Positions 6,300 to 13,942 of a DNA stretch of 15,700 bases are shown piece by piece. The notes below the pieces were generated by a model. The model made no database searches. It saw only the letters and a list, made by a program, of their open reading frames with translations, and was not told where the DNA came from. Made by a program: the position numbers and the translations under genes. Within the stretch, counting starts at the first letter, position 1. Every line of letters starts with the position of its first letter. The DNA comes from Moraxellaceae bacterium. Its GTDB lineage: Bacteria; Pseudomonadota; Gammaproteobacteria; Pseudomonadales; Moraxellaceae. The DNA lies in contig JAUXNL010000557.1 of NCBI GenBank assembly GCA_030684415.1, positions 1-15,700 on the forward strand, read 5' to 3'.

Positions 6300-7246
6300 G
6301 CCGGCCTCCGGCGCAGGAACAGCAGCAGGAAGGCGGGCGCCCCGAGCAGCGCCGTGAGCACGCCCACGGGCAGCTCCAGCGGGGCGATCAGCGTGCGCGC
6401 CAGCCAGTCGGCCAACACGGCCAGCAGCATGCCCAGTGCCAGCGTGGCGGGAATCAGCACCTGATGGCGGAATAGCCCCAAGCGCCGTGCCATATGCGGC
6501 GCCAGCAAGCCGATAAAGCCGATGCCGCCGGATTGCGCCACCGCCAGTGCCACCAGCAGCGACGCTAGCAGCAGGATTTCGCGCCGGAAGTGACGGATGT
6601 CGAGGCCCAGGTGCACGGCTTCGGCCTCGCCCAGTTGCCAGACATCCAGCGCCGTGCGCCGCTGCCAGACGCGCAGCAGCGCCAGCGCCAGAACGGCAAG
6701 GCTGGTCAGCAGCAGCGGCCATTCCGCCAGACTGAAGCTGCCCATCAGCCAGAACGTGGCACTGCGCAAGGTGTCGGCATTGCCGAGGCTGAGTAAAAGA
6801 TTCACGAGTGCGCCGGCCAGCGCGTTCAGGGCGACACCGGCCAGCAGCAAATCGGCGGCATTGCCCGACAGCCGTCGCCCGATCAGCAACACCAGCAGCA
6901 GCGTGCCCAGCGCGCCGGTAAAGGCGGCCAGCGGCAGTGCCCAGAGTCCGCCAATGCCAAGGCTGATGACCACAACAGCGGCCAGCCCGGCACCTGCCGA
7001 CACCCCGAGCAGACCGGGCTCCACTAGCGGATTGCGGAAAAAGTCCTGCATGAGCAGGCCGGAGAGGGCGAGGGCGGCCCCGGTGAACGCGGCCAGCAGC
7101 AGGCGTGGCAGACGCAATTGCAGCAGCACTTCAGGCCCGGCGTCGCCGAGTGAAGCGCTGCCCTGCAGCAGCGATGCCGCCATCACGCCCAGCCCCGCAA
7201 GGAGCAGCAACACGGGCAGTAGCGGAGTCAGGCGGGAGGCGTTCAC
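6296..7246 (-). CDS. ABC importer permease, FecCD/BtuC family
   Basis: A highly hydrophobic protein of about 316 aa, with roughly ten membrane segments as in BtuC (326 aa). Family marks are QLRLPRLLLAAFTGAAL, LMQDFFRNPLVEPGLLGVSAGAG, the WLMGSF segment, and near the C-terminus GFIGLLAPHMAR followed by LPVGVLTALLGAPAF. The NPLVEPGLLGVS and WLMGxF segments are closest to BtuC in my reading; heme or siderophore transport is the alternative. The start is unsure: there is no in-frame ATG, and I use GTG at 7246, just before the first membrane helix. A TTG at 7303 would add 19 residues. Neither has a clear Shine-Dalgarno. The stop overlaps the ATPase start at ATGA. Only about 160 bases separate it from the divergent hydrolase gene, and I see no cobalamin riboswitch there. 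Confidence 0.85.
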   Translation of the reverse strand: MNASRLTPLLPVLLLLAGLGVMAASLLQGSASLGDAGPEVLLQLRLPRLLLAAFTGAALALSGLLMQDFFRNPLVEPGLLGVSAGAGLAAVVVISLGIGGLWALPLAAFTGALGTLLLVLLIGRRLSGNAADLLLAGVALNALAGALVNLLLSLGNADTLRSATFWLMGSFSLAEWPLLLTSLAVLALALLRVWQRRTALDVWQLGEAEAVHLGLDIRHFRREILLLASLLVALAVAQSGGIGFIGLLAPHMARRLGLFRHQVLIPATLALGMLLAVLADWLARTLIAPLELPVGVLTALLGAPAFLLLFLRRRPA

Positions 7247-7404
7247 GGTTGGCAAATGCTTGGGCAAAGGGTGGAAGGAACCGTTGGCCAGATGCTGTGG
7301 CAAAGAGGCTTGGGCAGAGACAGTTGGGCGCGGCGGGCGGAGCCATAGCCTAACCGTGACGCCCGTGCTAAACCAGACAGCGTTTTCAGCAGAGGAGCAG
7401 TGTC

Positions 7405-8637
7405 ATGGTCGCAGGGTATGTGCATCCGGATTTCACCGCCGTGGCCGATGTCTTTCGCCGCCAACTTCCGGTGGACCGCCCCGGTGGCGGCGCAGTGTGT
7501 GTGTATTACCGCGGCGTGCCGGTGGTGGACATGTACGGCGGCACCCGTGACCGCGATGGCACGGCCTGGACGCGCGACACGCTGTCGCTCTCGTTCTCGA
7601 CCACCAAGGGGATTATCGCCACGCTGCTGCACCAATTAGCTGACCGCGGCCTGTTGGATTACGACCAGCCGGTGGCCCGTTACTGGCCCGAATTTGCGCA
7701 GAACGGCAAAGCACGCATCACCGTGCGCCATCTGCTCTGCCATGAAGCCGGTCTTTATGCCCTGCGCCCGCTGGTGGGCGATGCCGCCGAAATGCGCGAC
7801 TGGCCGCATATGCTGCGGCTGATGGAGCAGGCGGCGCCGGTGCATCATCCCGGGCGTCAGAACGGCTATCACGCCCTCACGTTTGGCTGGCTGGTGGGTG
7901 GGCTGGTGGAAAAAATCAGTGGCCAGCCCTTGGCCACCACTCTCGCCGATAATCTTGCCGCGCCGCTGGCGCTGGACGGCTGCCACATCGGCGTGCCCGA
8001 CAGCGCCCTCACGCGCTGCGCGCAGTTGATGATGCGGCCACCCAAGCCGCCGCGCCCCGCCGGATCGCCACCACCGCCCAAACGTCCGCTGCCCTTGCCG
8101 CAGCGCTTGGTGGAAACCGGCTTGCGCCTGACCGGCTTTGAGCCGGAAAGCACAGAGGCGGCCATGGTGCCCAAAGGCATGGCGCGCTTTGACTGGAATG
8201 CGAAGCAAACCGTGCAGGCCTGCATTCCCGGCGCGGGTGGCATGTTCAGTGCGGCCTCGCTCGCCCGTATTTATGCGGCGCTCGGCAATGGCGGCGAACT
8301 TGATGGCGCGCGTCTGCTGTCAGCGGCCACTGTGCAGAAAATGGCGACGGTGCAAAACACGGCGCGCGGCGCCGTCATCCCGGTGCCCATGCGCTGGCGG
8401 CTGGGCTACCACCGCGTGTTTACTACCGGGCCGCGTACCCCTCAGGCTTTCGGGCACTTCGGCTATGGCGGCTCCGGTGCCTGGTGCGATCCGTCGCGAG
8501 GCTTGGCCGTAGGCTATGTGGTGAATTACGGCATCGGCACACCGTTCGGCGACATGCGTCTGTGGCAAATCAACAGCGCGGTGATTCGTGCCGCCGAAAA
8601 AGTGGAGACACGGCGCCCGGTTTTCGTATCGGCCTGA
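7405..8637 (+). CDS. Serine hydrolase, beta-lactamase/family VIII esterase-like
   Basis: The 410-aa protein of the class C beta-lactamase superfamily has the catalytic S65-T-T-K68 tetrad (FSTTKG), Y155-H-A157 as the second motif (YHALTFGW) and H351-F-G353 (HFGYGGSG) in place of the KTG box. That set is usual in family VIII carboxylesterases such as EstB and in related peptidase- or lactonase-like enzymes, which cleave esters more often than beta-lactams. The start ATG 7405 has a good AGAGGAG (7391-7397) 7 bases upstream. There is no signal peptide, so it is probably cytosolic. A Pro-rich loop at residues 211-232 is unusual. It is divergent from the ABC permease gene and lies 62 bases ahead of the oxygenase gene, so it could be the first gene of that operon. 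Confidence 0.88.
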   Translation: MVAGYVHPDFTAVADVFRRQLPVDRPGGGAVCVYYRGVPVVDMYGGTRDRDGTAWTRDTLSLSFSTTKGIIATLLHQLADRGLLDYDQPVARYWPEFAQNGKARITVRHLLCHEAGLYALRPLVGDAAEMRDWPHMLRLMEQAAPVHHPGRQNGYHALTFGWLVGGLVEKISGQPLATTLADNLAAPLALDGCHIGVPDSALTRCAQLMMRPPKPPRPAGSPPPPKRPLPLPQRLVETGLRLTGFEPESTEAAMVPKGMARFDWNAKQTVQACIPGAGGMFSAASLARIYAALGNGGELDGARLLSAATVQKMATVQNTARGAVIPVPMRWRLGYHRVFTTGPRTPQAFGHFGYGGSGAWCDPSRGLAVGYVVNYGIGTPFGDMRLWQINSAVIRAAEKVETRRPVFVSA

Positions 8638-8674
8638 CGGCCGGCGGCAAAACACGCCAATGCAAGTGGTGGTT

Positions 8675-8732
8675 CTGACCATTGCCGCTATGACGAGGCA
8701 TGGTCAGCATCAGGCAGCACTCCAGCCTGATG
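8675..8732 (+). promoter_or_regulatory. Tandem hairpins overlapping the start region of the oxygenase gene
   Basis: Hairpin 1 has CTGACCAT plus GCC (8675-8686, one bulged T) pairing with GGCATGGTCAG (8697-8707). Hairpin 2 follows directly: CATCAGGC (8708-8715) with GCCTGATG (8725-8732). The first possible ATG (8700) lies in the right arm of hairpin 1 and the next (8730) in that of hairpin 2. No T-run follows, so this is not a standard terminator; control of translation or an operator is possible. Confidence 0.45.
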
Positions 8733-10166
8733 AGAAAAATGATAATGGCGACTTCTTTCCGGGAAAATCCGTTTCTTTCCTTTGTGTTCCTGCTGCTGGT
8801 GGCTTCTGCCACTGCCCAGGCAAATGAGGCGGCCATTAATCGGGCCGTTAGCCATGAGCCGGGTATACAGGCGGCGTCGTCAGTACGGCTGGCCCGTGTG
8901 GCCAGTGCAGAGGCAGAGCCCGATGTACTCGCCCTGATTCGTGCCGCCGAAACAGCATCGGCGGCCCCCGCCGCCTCACGCCGGCCCGAAACCGCTGCCG
9001 GAGACGCCGCTTTGCATGATGCGCAAGCCGGAAGCGCAACGGCGGCGGGCGATGTAGCCGAGCTGGCGCCTGCAGGCGCTTCGGGGAGTCTTGAAGCGAA
9101 TGTCGGCGGGCATGTTGAAGCGAGTATTGAAGAAGCTATCGGGAAACGTTCGGCCTCAACTCCCGTGGGTCCTGTCGCTGCCAAATGGAAAACCGTCGGG
9201 CGTGATCAAGGCTTTGAGCCGCAATGGGTCACGGAAGAATTGTTCGAGGCGCAGTTGCTGAAAGTCCATGGCAAAGTGCTGGATCCGAAGCTCGGCCTGT
9301 TCGGGCCTGACTCGATGATGTGGAAAATGTCGCAGTACATTGTGCCGGGAGGCGTCGGTGCTGGGCGCGCGCTGCTGTTGCAGATATCACATCCTTGGGT
9401 CACCGCCGGAATTGATGAACATTCCATCACCCGCAAAGACCCGCTCAAGCGGGCCCGTAATACGTTTTCCTACATTCTGTCGATGACCTTCGGCTCGCGT
9501 GAGCAGGCGCTGGCGGCAGCGCGCGATGTGCGCACCATCCATGGCCGTGTGCAGGGGCACTTGCGTCAGCGCGCCGGCACCTTTGCCGAAGGCAGCGAGT
9601 ACCGTGCCAGCGAAATACAGGCCATGCTCTGGGTGCATGCCACGCTCTGGGAAACCCTGATGCTGTCGTATGAGCAGTCGGTGGGAAAAGTCAGTGACGA
9701 CGACAAGCTGCGCTTTTATGAAGAAACCAAACTCTTTGCCTATTTGTTCGGTATTCCCGAAGAAGCTCTGCCCAGCAACTGGTGGGCCTTCCTGGAGTAT
9801 TGCGACAACATGCGTGCCAGCGGGCAACTGGTGGCAACGCCTGCCTCGCAGCAATTAGCCAAATATTTGTTCGGCTGGCATGGCGTGCTGATCTGGTTGC
9901 CGATGCAGTACGCCAAGCTCTCCACGGCGGCCAATATGGAAGAGCCGTTGCGCAGCAGTTACGGATTTACCTACGGCCCGGTAAAAGAGTTCATTTATGA
10001 GTCCAGCACGCTGGCCTCGCGCGTGGGGCACAAGGTCATGCCGGACTTCCTGCTCGAAAACCCGGTCTACAAAGAAGCGCATGCGCGTGTTCGCGGCAAG
10101 CGCGCTTGGCCTTTTACCCGCTTCCAGCTCTGGCTCGCGTTTGGTGAGTCTTCGCTGGTGCCATAA
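8700..10166 (+). CDS. Exported MpaB/DUF2236-family oxygenase
   Basis: The product is up to 488 aa. The catalytic domain (about 200-475) matches the MpaB/rubber oxygenase (PF09995, DUF2236) family: FGPDSMMW (201-208), GGVGAGRALLLQISHPWVTAGIDEHS (start near 217), R251/R253, VRTIHGRVQGH (278-287), and AMLWVHATLWE (308-318). H281 and H313 are candidate heme or catalytic residues. Characterised members are heme-dependent oxygenases that cleave C-C double bonds in isoprenoid chains (Lcp, MpaB). Residues about 22-41 are a signal peptide (FLSFVFLLLVASATAQA), followed by an Ala-rich linker to about 160, so the enzyme should be periplasmic or at the surface. The start is unsure: ATGs at 8700, 8730, 8739 and 8745, none with a good Shine-Dalgarno; a later one gives a more usual signal peptide. 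The two downstream genes fit redox partners. Confidence 0.82.
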   Translation: MVSIRQHSSLMRKMIMATSFRENPFLSFVFLLLVASATAQANEAAINRAVSHEPGIQAASSVRLARVASAEAEPDVLALIRAAETASAAPAASRRPETAAGDAALHDAQAGSATAAGDVAELAPAGASGSLEANVGGHVEASIEEAIGKRSASTPVGPVAAKWKTVGRDQGFEPQWVTEELFEAQLLKVHGKVLDPKLGLFGPDSMMWKMSQYIVPGGVGAGRALLLQISHPWVTAGIDEHSITRKDPLKRARNTFSYILSMTFGSREQALAAARDVRTIHGRVQGHLRQRAGTFAEGSEYRASEIQAMLWVHATLWETLMLSYEQSVGKVSDDDKLRFYEETKLFAYLFGIPEEALPSNWWAFLEYCDNMRASGQLVATPASQQLAKYLFGWHGVLIWLPMQYAKLSTAANMEEPLRSSYGFTYGPVKEFIYESSTLASRVGHKVMPDFLLENPVYKEAHARVRGKRAWPFTRFQLWLAFGESSLVP

Positions 10167-10175
10167 GGCAATGAC

Positions 10176-10799
10176 ATGCGCATGATGAACACGCTAATCC
10201 GGCCCTTGTTGCCCGTGCTGATGATGCCTGTACTGATAATGTTCTGTGCGCCCGTGCAGGCAGTGGAGTACCTGTCAGTGCGCGCGGCGCAGGCGGTGCT
10301 GTTTCCGGAGGCAACGCGATTTGTTTCACGCCCGCTGAAGCTGGAGCGAAAGCAGCTTGACCAGATTCTCGAGCAGGCACAGAGCAGCATGCGCACCAAT
10401 CGCTGGAAGCTGTGGGAAGCTCGCCAAGGTGATGCGCTCCTGGGATTCGTGATGACGGATGCCGTGATCGGCAAGCACGAACTGTTTGGCTATGCCGTAG
10501 CGTTTGACCGACAGGGTGTGGTGCGGCGTGTGCGCATCATGAGTTATCTGGAAACACAGGGCGGTGAAGTGCGTGAGCCCGCATGGTTGCGCCAGTTTGA
10601 AGGGCGCCATGCAGGGTCTGCGTTACAGCTCGGAAAGGGTATCGACAATATCTCCGGCGCGACCTTGTCCTGCCGGCATCTCACGGAGGGCATACGGCGC
10701 CTTGCCTTTTATGCGCGTAATCATCTGGCTGTGCCTGCCGCACAGCCAGTAGCGCCGTCATCAATCACCGTATCAGCAGCGGTATCCGTCCTGCCATGA
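10176..10799 (+). CDS. Exported FMN-binding domain protein with flavinylation motif
   Basis: The 207-aa protein starts with a signal peptide (residues about 6-29, ending CAPVQA). The FMN-binding domain (about 85-180) carries D157-N-I-S160-G-A-T163-L-S165, the DxxSGAT[ST] motif in which Thr163 would be linked covalently to FMN by ApbE. Family members (NqrC, RnfG, NosR N-terminus, periplasmic flavin carriers) relay electrons across or outside the membrane. The Ala/Pro/Ser tail after 185 lacks structure. ATG 10176 has AAGG (10165-10168) 7 bases upstream and lies 9 bases after the oxygenase stop. Its own stop overlaps the next start (ATGA). No apbE gene is in the window. The likely role is to pass electrons from the neighbouring membrane protein to the oxygenase or another exported acceptor. 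Confidence 0.88.
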   Translation: MRMMNTLIRPLLPVLMMPVLIMFCAPVQAVEYLSVRAAQAVLFPEATRFVSRPLKLERKQLDQILEQAQSSMRTNRWKLWEARQGDALLGFVMTDAVIGKHELFGYAVAFDRQGVVRRVRIMSYLETQGGEVREPAWLRQFEGRHAGSALQLGKGIDNISGATLSCRHLTEGIRRLAFYARNHLAVPAAQPVAPSSITVSAAVSVLP

Positions 10800-11203
10800 G
10801 TGTACTGATGCGACGTAGTTTGTACGTGCTGATGTTGCTGCTGGTGGGCAGTGGCGTGTTGGCGCTGTATGCGGAGTTCTTGCTGGCCACCCAAGACGAT
10901 ATTTTTCAGGTGGCGTGGGCACACGCCAACATGGCGCTGCACGGCACTGTAGCGATGGTTGCACTGATTCTGCTGGGCATGATTGGCCAGGCCCATGTGC
11001 TGCCGCGCTGGCAAGGGTTGCGCAATCGCCGCAGTGGCATCTGGCTGGGTGCAGTGTTGGCGTTGCTCGCGCTGAGCGGTGCCGGCCTGTACTACCTGCG
11101 TGGCGACACGGTGCGCGATTTCAATGAGTGGCTGCATCTGGCGACGGGCTTTGTGCTACCTATCCTCTTGTGCTGGCATGCGCGAGAGCGTCAGCGGACA
11201 TGA
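10796..11203 (+). CDS. Four-helix membrane protein, probable b-type cytochrome
   Basis: The 135-aa protein has about four membrane helices (residues 8-30, 45-66, 81-100, 112-128). Histidines lie in or next to helices 2 and 4: H43 and H49 (HANMALHG), H114 (EWLHLATGF) and H128 (CWHARERQR). H49 with H114, or H43 with H128, could ligate heme, as in small DUF4405 or cytochrome b561-like proteins. I infer the cytochrome role; no sequence motif proves it. The start ATG 10796 overlaps the stop of the FMN-binding gene (ATGA), so the two are translated together, which supports a complex: quinol or cytosolic electrons through the membrane heme to the flavin. It is the last gene of the operon. Confidence 0.75.
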   Translation: MSVLMRRSLYVLMLLLVGSGVLALYAEFLLATQDDIFQVAWAHANMALHGTVAMVALILLGMIGQAHVLPRWQGLRNRRSGIWLGAVLALLALSGAGLYYLRGDTVRDFNEWLHLATGFVLPILLCWHARERQRT

Positions 11204-11219
11204 TCAGCCGGGTAGCCGG

Positions 11220-11334
11220 GTAGGGCGGATTAGCGCAGCGTAATCCGCCGATGGTTGAGCCTGCCCGGTATTCACTCTTGCTGTGTATTCGGGTCGGGCA
11301 TGGAGGATGACATCATCCGGCTAATCCAGCCTAC
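11220..11334. repeat. MITE/REPIN-like dispersed repeat
   Basis: The 115-bp element is bounded by imperfect inverted ends: GTAGGGCGGATTAGC (11220-11234) and GCTAATCCAGCCTAC (11320-11334), 13 of 15 matching. The left end forms a 9-bp hairpin, GGCGGATTA (11224-11232) with TAATCCGCC (11241-11249). The GGCGGATTA-GCGC-type hairpin recurs in intergenic regions of many gammaproteobacteria. It lies after the redox operon and before its terminator. Confidence 0.7.
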
Positions 11335-11366
11335 ACAGTGCAAGGCTCCGGGGTTGCCGTTGGAGT

Positions 11367-11411
11367 CGCCATAAAAAATGCCCGGTCAGGAACCGGGCAT
11401 TTTTTATGGCG
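11367..11411. terminator. Bidirectional rho-independent terminator
   Basis: A perfect 20-bp stem (11367-11386 with 11392-11411, loop CAGGA) has an ATGCCCGGT core flanked by A6 and T6 runs. It lies between the plus-strand redox operon and the convergent minus-strand dehydratase gene, so it can end both transcripts. Confidence 0.95.
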
Positions 11412-11470
11412 CGCTTTCTATGGCGCATGGGCGATTTACCGCCGCCGCGCTGATGTCCATGATGGCGGCG

Positions 11471-12331
11471 TCAGCGTGCTTGCACCGTTCCTGCAAGATG
11501 CGGCTTGCCGCTTTTCTGGTCGCTGACCCCAAAGCTTATGTCATTGCCTTTTACATCCGACTGGAACGCGATTTTCGCGGGCAGCAGGACGGGCAGCTTG
11601 AATTGCACATCAACCGTGAAGGCATCGGGCAGACGGCCATCAAGTGCGGCCATGCAGCGCGCCTTTGTCCACATGCCATGGGCAATGGCACGCGGAAAAC
11701 CGAACAGCTTGGCCGTGAAGGCATAAAGATGGATGGGGTTGCGGTCGCCGGAAGCGGCGCCGTAACGGCGGCCGGTATCGGCGGGCACCGTCCATTGCAC
11801 CACCGGACTTGGCGTCGCGGCGGCATTTTTTGCCGTGGCTGGCTTGGCGCCGTCGCTGCTGCCTCCCGCTTGCCGGCGCAGCATGGTGCTGGCGGCGTCC
11901 CACACGACCTCGTCACCCACGGTCAGCGTGGTGAGAATGTCGAACTGCACCCCTTTGTCGTGCGGGCGCAGGTTGGCTGGCTTGACCGTGATGGTGAAGG
12001 CTTCAGCTGCTGATATCGGGCGATGCTGGGTGATGCGGTTCTGGATATGCACCAGACCCATGGCGGCATACGGAAAAGCGGGATCGGTGATGATTTCCAT
12101 ATGCAGCGGAAAGGCCAGCACGAACGGGTAGGTGGCCGGCAGTGTTTCGCGCTGGCTGAAACCGCAGACACGGTTGTAGGTGGCCAGATGCGCGCGGTCG
12201 ATTTTCACATTGCGCATGACCAACTCGATATCCGGCAGCGCATTGCCTTTTTTACCGGTAATGGCGCCCAGTACGGCACGTGAGTAAAGCGCAGCAGTAT
12301 TCGGCGTGGCGGTCAGTTCACGAACGCTCAT
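11471..12331 (-). CDS. MaoC/HtdX-type double-hotdog dehydratase
   Basis: The 286-aa protein of the (R)-specific enoyl hydratase / 3-hydroxyacyl-thioester dehydratase family has an N-terminal non-catalytic hotdog half (about 1-152), an Ala/Ser-rich linker (153-176) and a catalytic C-terminal hotdog. The hydratase 2 motif is intact: Y190, S194-G-D196-x-N198-P-I-H201, then IAHGM (216-220). D196 and H201 would be the catalytic pair. Length and layout match mycobacterial HtdX (about 280 aa). It would reversibly hydrate trans-2-enoyl-CoA or -ACP to (R)-3-hydroxyacyl thioester in the cytosol. ATG 12331 has AAGGAG 7 bases upstream. It lies downstream of the FabG4-type reductase on the same strand, the htdX-fabG4 order, with a 207-base gap that holds repeats. 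Confidence 0.9.
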   Translation of the reverse strand: MSVRELTATPNTAALYSRAVLGAITGKKGNALPDIELVMRNVKIDRAHLATYNRVCGFSQRETLPATYPFVLAFPLHMEIITDPAFPYAAMGLVHIQNRITQHRPISAAEAFTITVKPANLRPHDKGVQFDILTTLTVGDEVVWDAASTMLRRQAGGSSDGAKPATAKNAAATPSPVVQWTVPADTGRRYGAASGDRNPIHLYAFTAKLFGFPRAIAHGMWTKARCMAALDGRLPDAFTVDVQFKLPVLLPAKIAFQSDVKGNDISFGVSDQKSGKPHLAGTVQAR

Positions 12332-12451
12332 GTCAGAACTCCTTGGTATGTCTTCCTCTCGGCAACGTGAGAGGGGGGGATGAGGGGCGTTGTGTGGGCA
12401 GCTGGGTGAGCCGCCGCCACCCCTCGTCCGTCTTCAGGACAACAACTGACA

Positions 12452-12470
12452 GGCGCCTGTGTCAGGCGCC
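12452..12470. terminator. Short GC-rich hairpin between the reductase and dehydratase genes
   Basis: GGCGCCTG (12452-12459) pairs perfectly with CAGGCGCC (12463-12470) around a three-base loop. Neither side has a real T-run. It may weaken read-through from the reductase gene into the dehydratase gene or stabilise the mRNA end, rather than act as a full terminator. Confidence 0.4.
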
Positions 12471-12484
12471 GTCATTATCAAGTA

Positions 12485-12532
12485 GCGATTTCAAGCACTG
12501 ATTTCAGGCACTGATTTCAGGCACTGATTTCA
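12485..12532. repeat. 13-bp tandem repeat, three units plus a partial one
   Basis: Three consecutive copies of [A/G]GCACTGATTTCA cover 12494-12532, preceded by a shortened copy, GCGATTTCA (12485-12493). It lies 6 bases after the reductase stop codon on the minus strand, before the dehydratase gene. The 13-base period is not the spacing of CRISPR repeats. Confidence 0.8.
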
Positions 12533-12538
12533 ACGCTA

Positions 12539-13942
12539 TCAAGCGCCGATCAGCGACTGGCCGCAAACACGCACGATATTGCCGTTCACACCCGCCGAGG
12601 CCGGTGAGGCATACCAGGCAATGGTTTCGGCGACATCAATCGGCAGACCGCCCTGCGACATGGAGTTCATGCGGCGGCCAGCTTCGCGGATAGCGAAGGG
12701 AATGGCAGCGGTCATGGCCGTTTCGATAAAGCCCGGGGCCACGGCGTTGATGGTGATGTTCTTGGCGTACAGCAGCGGCGCCATCGACTGCACCATGCCG
12801 ATCACGCCGGCTTTGCTCATGCCGTAGTTGCTCTGGCCCATGTTGCCGGCGATGCCGGAAATCGAGGACACACAGATCACACGACCGTTTTCGCGAATGA
12901 CATTCTGCGCCAGCAGTTCGTCATTGATGCGCTCTTCGGAGCACAGGTTGATGTTCATCACCATGTCCCACTGCTGCTGAGTCATGTTCGCCAGGGTCTT
13001 GTCGCGGGTGACGCCGGCGTTGTGCACGATGATGTCCACGCCGCCGTGGTTGGACTTGAGGTAGTCGGCAATCTTGGCGGGGGCATCACCGGCGGTGATG
13101 TCGAGCGCGAGCGCGGAGCCGCCAATCATGCTGGTGACGACACGCAGGTCATCGGACAGCGCGGGAATGTCGAGGCCCACCACATGGGCGCCGTCGCGAG
13201 CCAGCGTTTTGGCAATGGCTTCACCAATACCGCGCGATGCGCCGGTGACCAGTGCAACCTTGCCGGCCAGCGGCTTGTTCCAGTCGAGTGCGGCCTCGGT
13301 GTTGCTGGCCGAAATGCGCACGACCTGCGCCGAGACATAAGCGGAGCGTGGCGATAAGAAAAAGCGCAGTGTGGATTCGGCCTGCTTGTCGGCATCCTGT
13401 GCGACATACACCAGTTGGGCGGCGCCGCCTTTTTTCACTTCTTTGCCGAGTGAGCGCGTGAAGCCTTCCAGTGCGCGCTGGGCGGTGGCCTGACGCGGTG
13501 TTGTACAGGCTTCAGGTGGCAGACCGAGAATGATGATGCGGCTGCTCTCGACCAGCTTGCGCATGACCGGATGGAAGAAGTGGTAGACCTGCACGAGATC
13601 ATCGCTGCGGGTAATGCCGCTGGCATCGAATACCAGCGCCTTGAATTTCTGCTCCGTGTCCACTTCCGGGTTCCAGACCTTTACACCAAGGCCGGCTTCT
13701 TTCGCGGTTTTCACGACCTGGTCCTGAGCGTAGCTGTGCACTTCGGCCTGGATGTTCTTGAGGGTACGGGCAATGCCGGCGGTCAGGACGGCACCGGGTG
13801 CTGCGCCGAGCAGCACGGCACCATTGATGACGGGCTCGCCGGCCTGGAAGCGGTCCAGGTTGAGTGGGGCCGGCAGGCCGAGATTCTTGATGAGCATGCG
13901 GCCAAGCGGTGAGTTGGCAAATTGCGTGTAACGATCACTCAT
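12539..13942 (-). CDS. High-molecular-weight FabG (FabG4-type) 3-oxoacyl thioester reductase
   Basis: The 467-aa protein has an N-terminal domain (about 1-220, flavodoxin-like in FabG4 structures) with no cofactor motif and a C-terminal SDR reductase domain. The SDR marks are TGASRGIG (233-240), HNAG (307-310), catalytic S360 and Y373-x-x-x-K377. This two-domain form matches mycobacterial FabG4 (about 454 aa), which reduces 3-ketoacyl-CoA with NADH, rather than 245-aa housekeeping FabG. It would interconvert 3-oxoacyl and 3-hydroxyacyl thioesters in the cytosol between the thiolase and the dehydratase. ATG 13942 is chosen because AAGG lies 8 bases upstream and MSDRYTQFA is the usual family N-terminus; a longer frame to 14047 has no support. 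Divergent from the thiolase gene at 14290. Confidence 0.92.
   Translation of the reverse strand: MSDRYTQFANSPLGRMLIKNLGLPAPLNLDRFQAGEPVINGAVLLGAAPGAVLTAGIARTLKNIQAEVHSYAQDQVVKTAKEAGLGVKVWNPEVDTEQKFKALVFDASGITRSDDLVQVYHFFHPVMRKLVESSRIIILGLPPEACTTPRQATAQRALEGFTRSLGKEVKKGGAAQLVYVAQDADKQAESTLRFFLSPRSAYVSAQVVRISASNTEAALDWNKPLAGKVALVTGASRGIGEAIAKTLARDGAHVVGLDIPALSDDLRVVTSMIGGSALALDITAGDAPAKIADYLKSNHGGVDIIVHNAGVTRDKTLANMTQQQWDMVMNINLCSEERINDELLAQNVIRENGRVICVSSISGIAGNMGQSNYGMSKAGVIGMVQSMAPLLYAKNITINAVAPGFIETAMTAAIPFAIREAGRRMNSMSQGGLPIDVAETIAWYASPASAGVNGNIVRVCGQSLIGA

Noticed and set aside
5448..6464. Long plus-strand open frame of 338 aa
   Set aside because: Antisense shadow of the ABC ATPase gene, which has all nucleotide-binding motifs on the other strand.
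7247..7404. Cobalamin riboswitch for the BtuC-like permease
   Set aside because: Too short for the element, and no B12-box-like conserved sequence is seen on the minus strand.
12485..12532. CRISPR array
   Set aside because: Units are 13 bp and directly adjacent, with no spacers and no cas genes.
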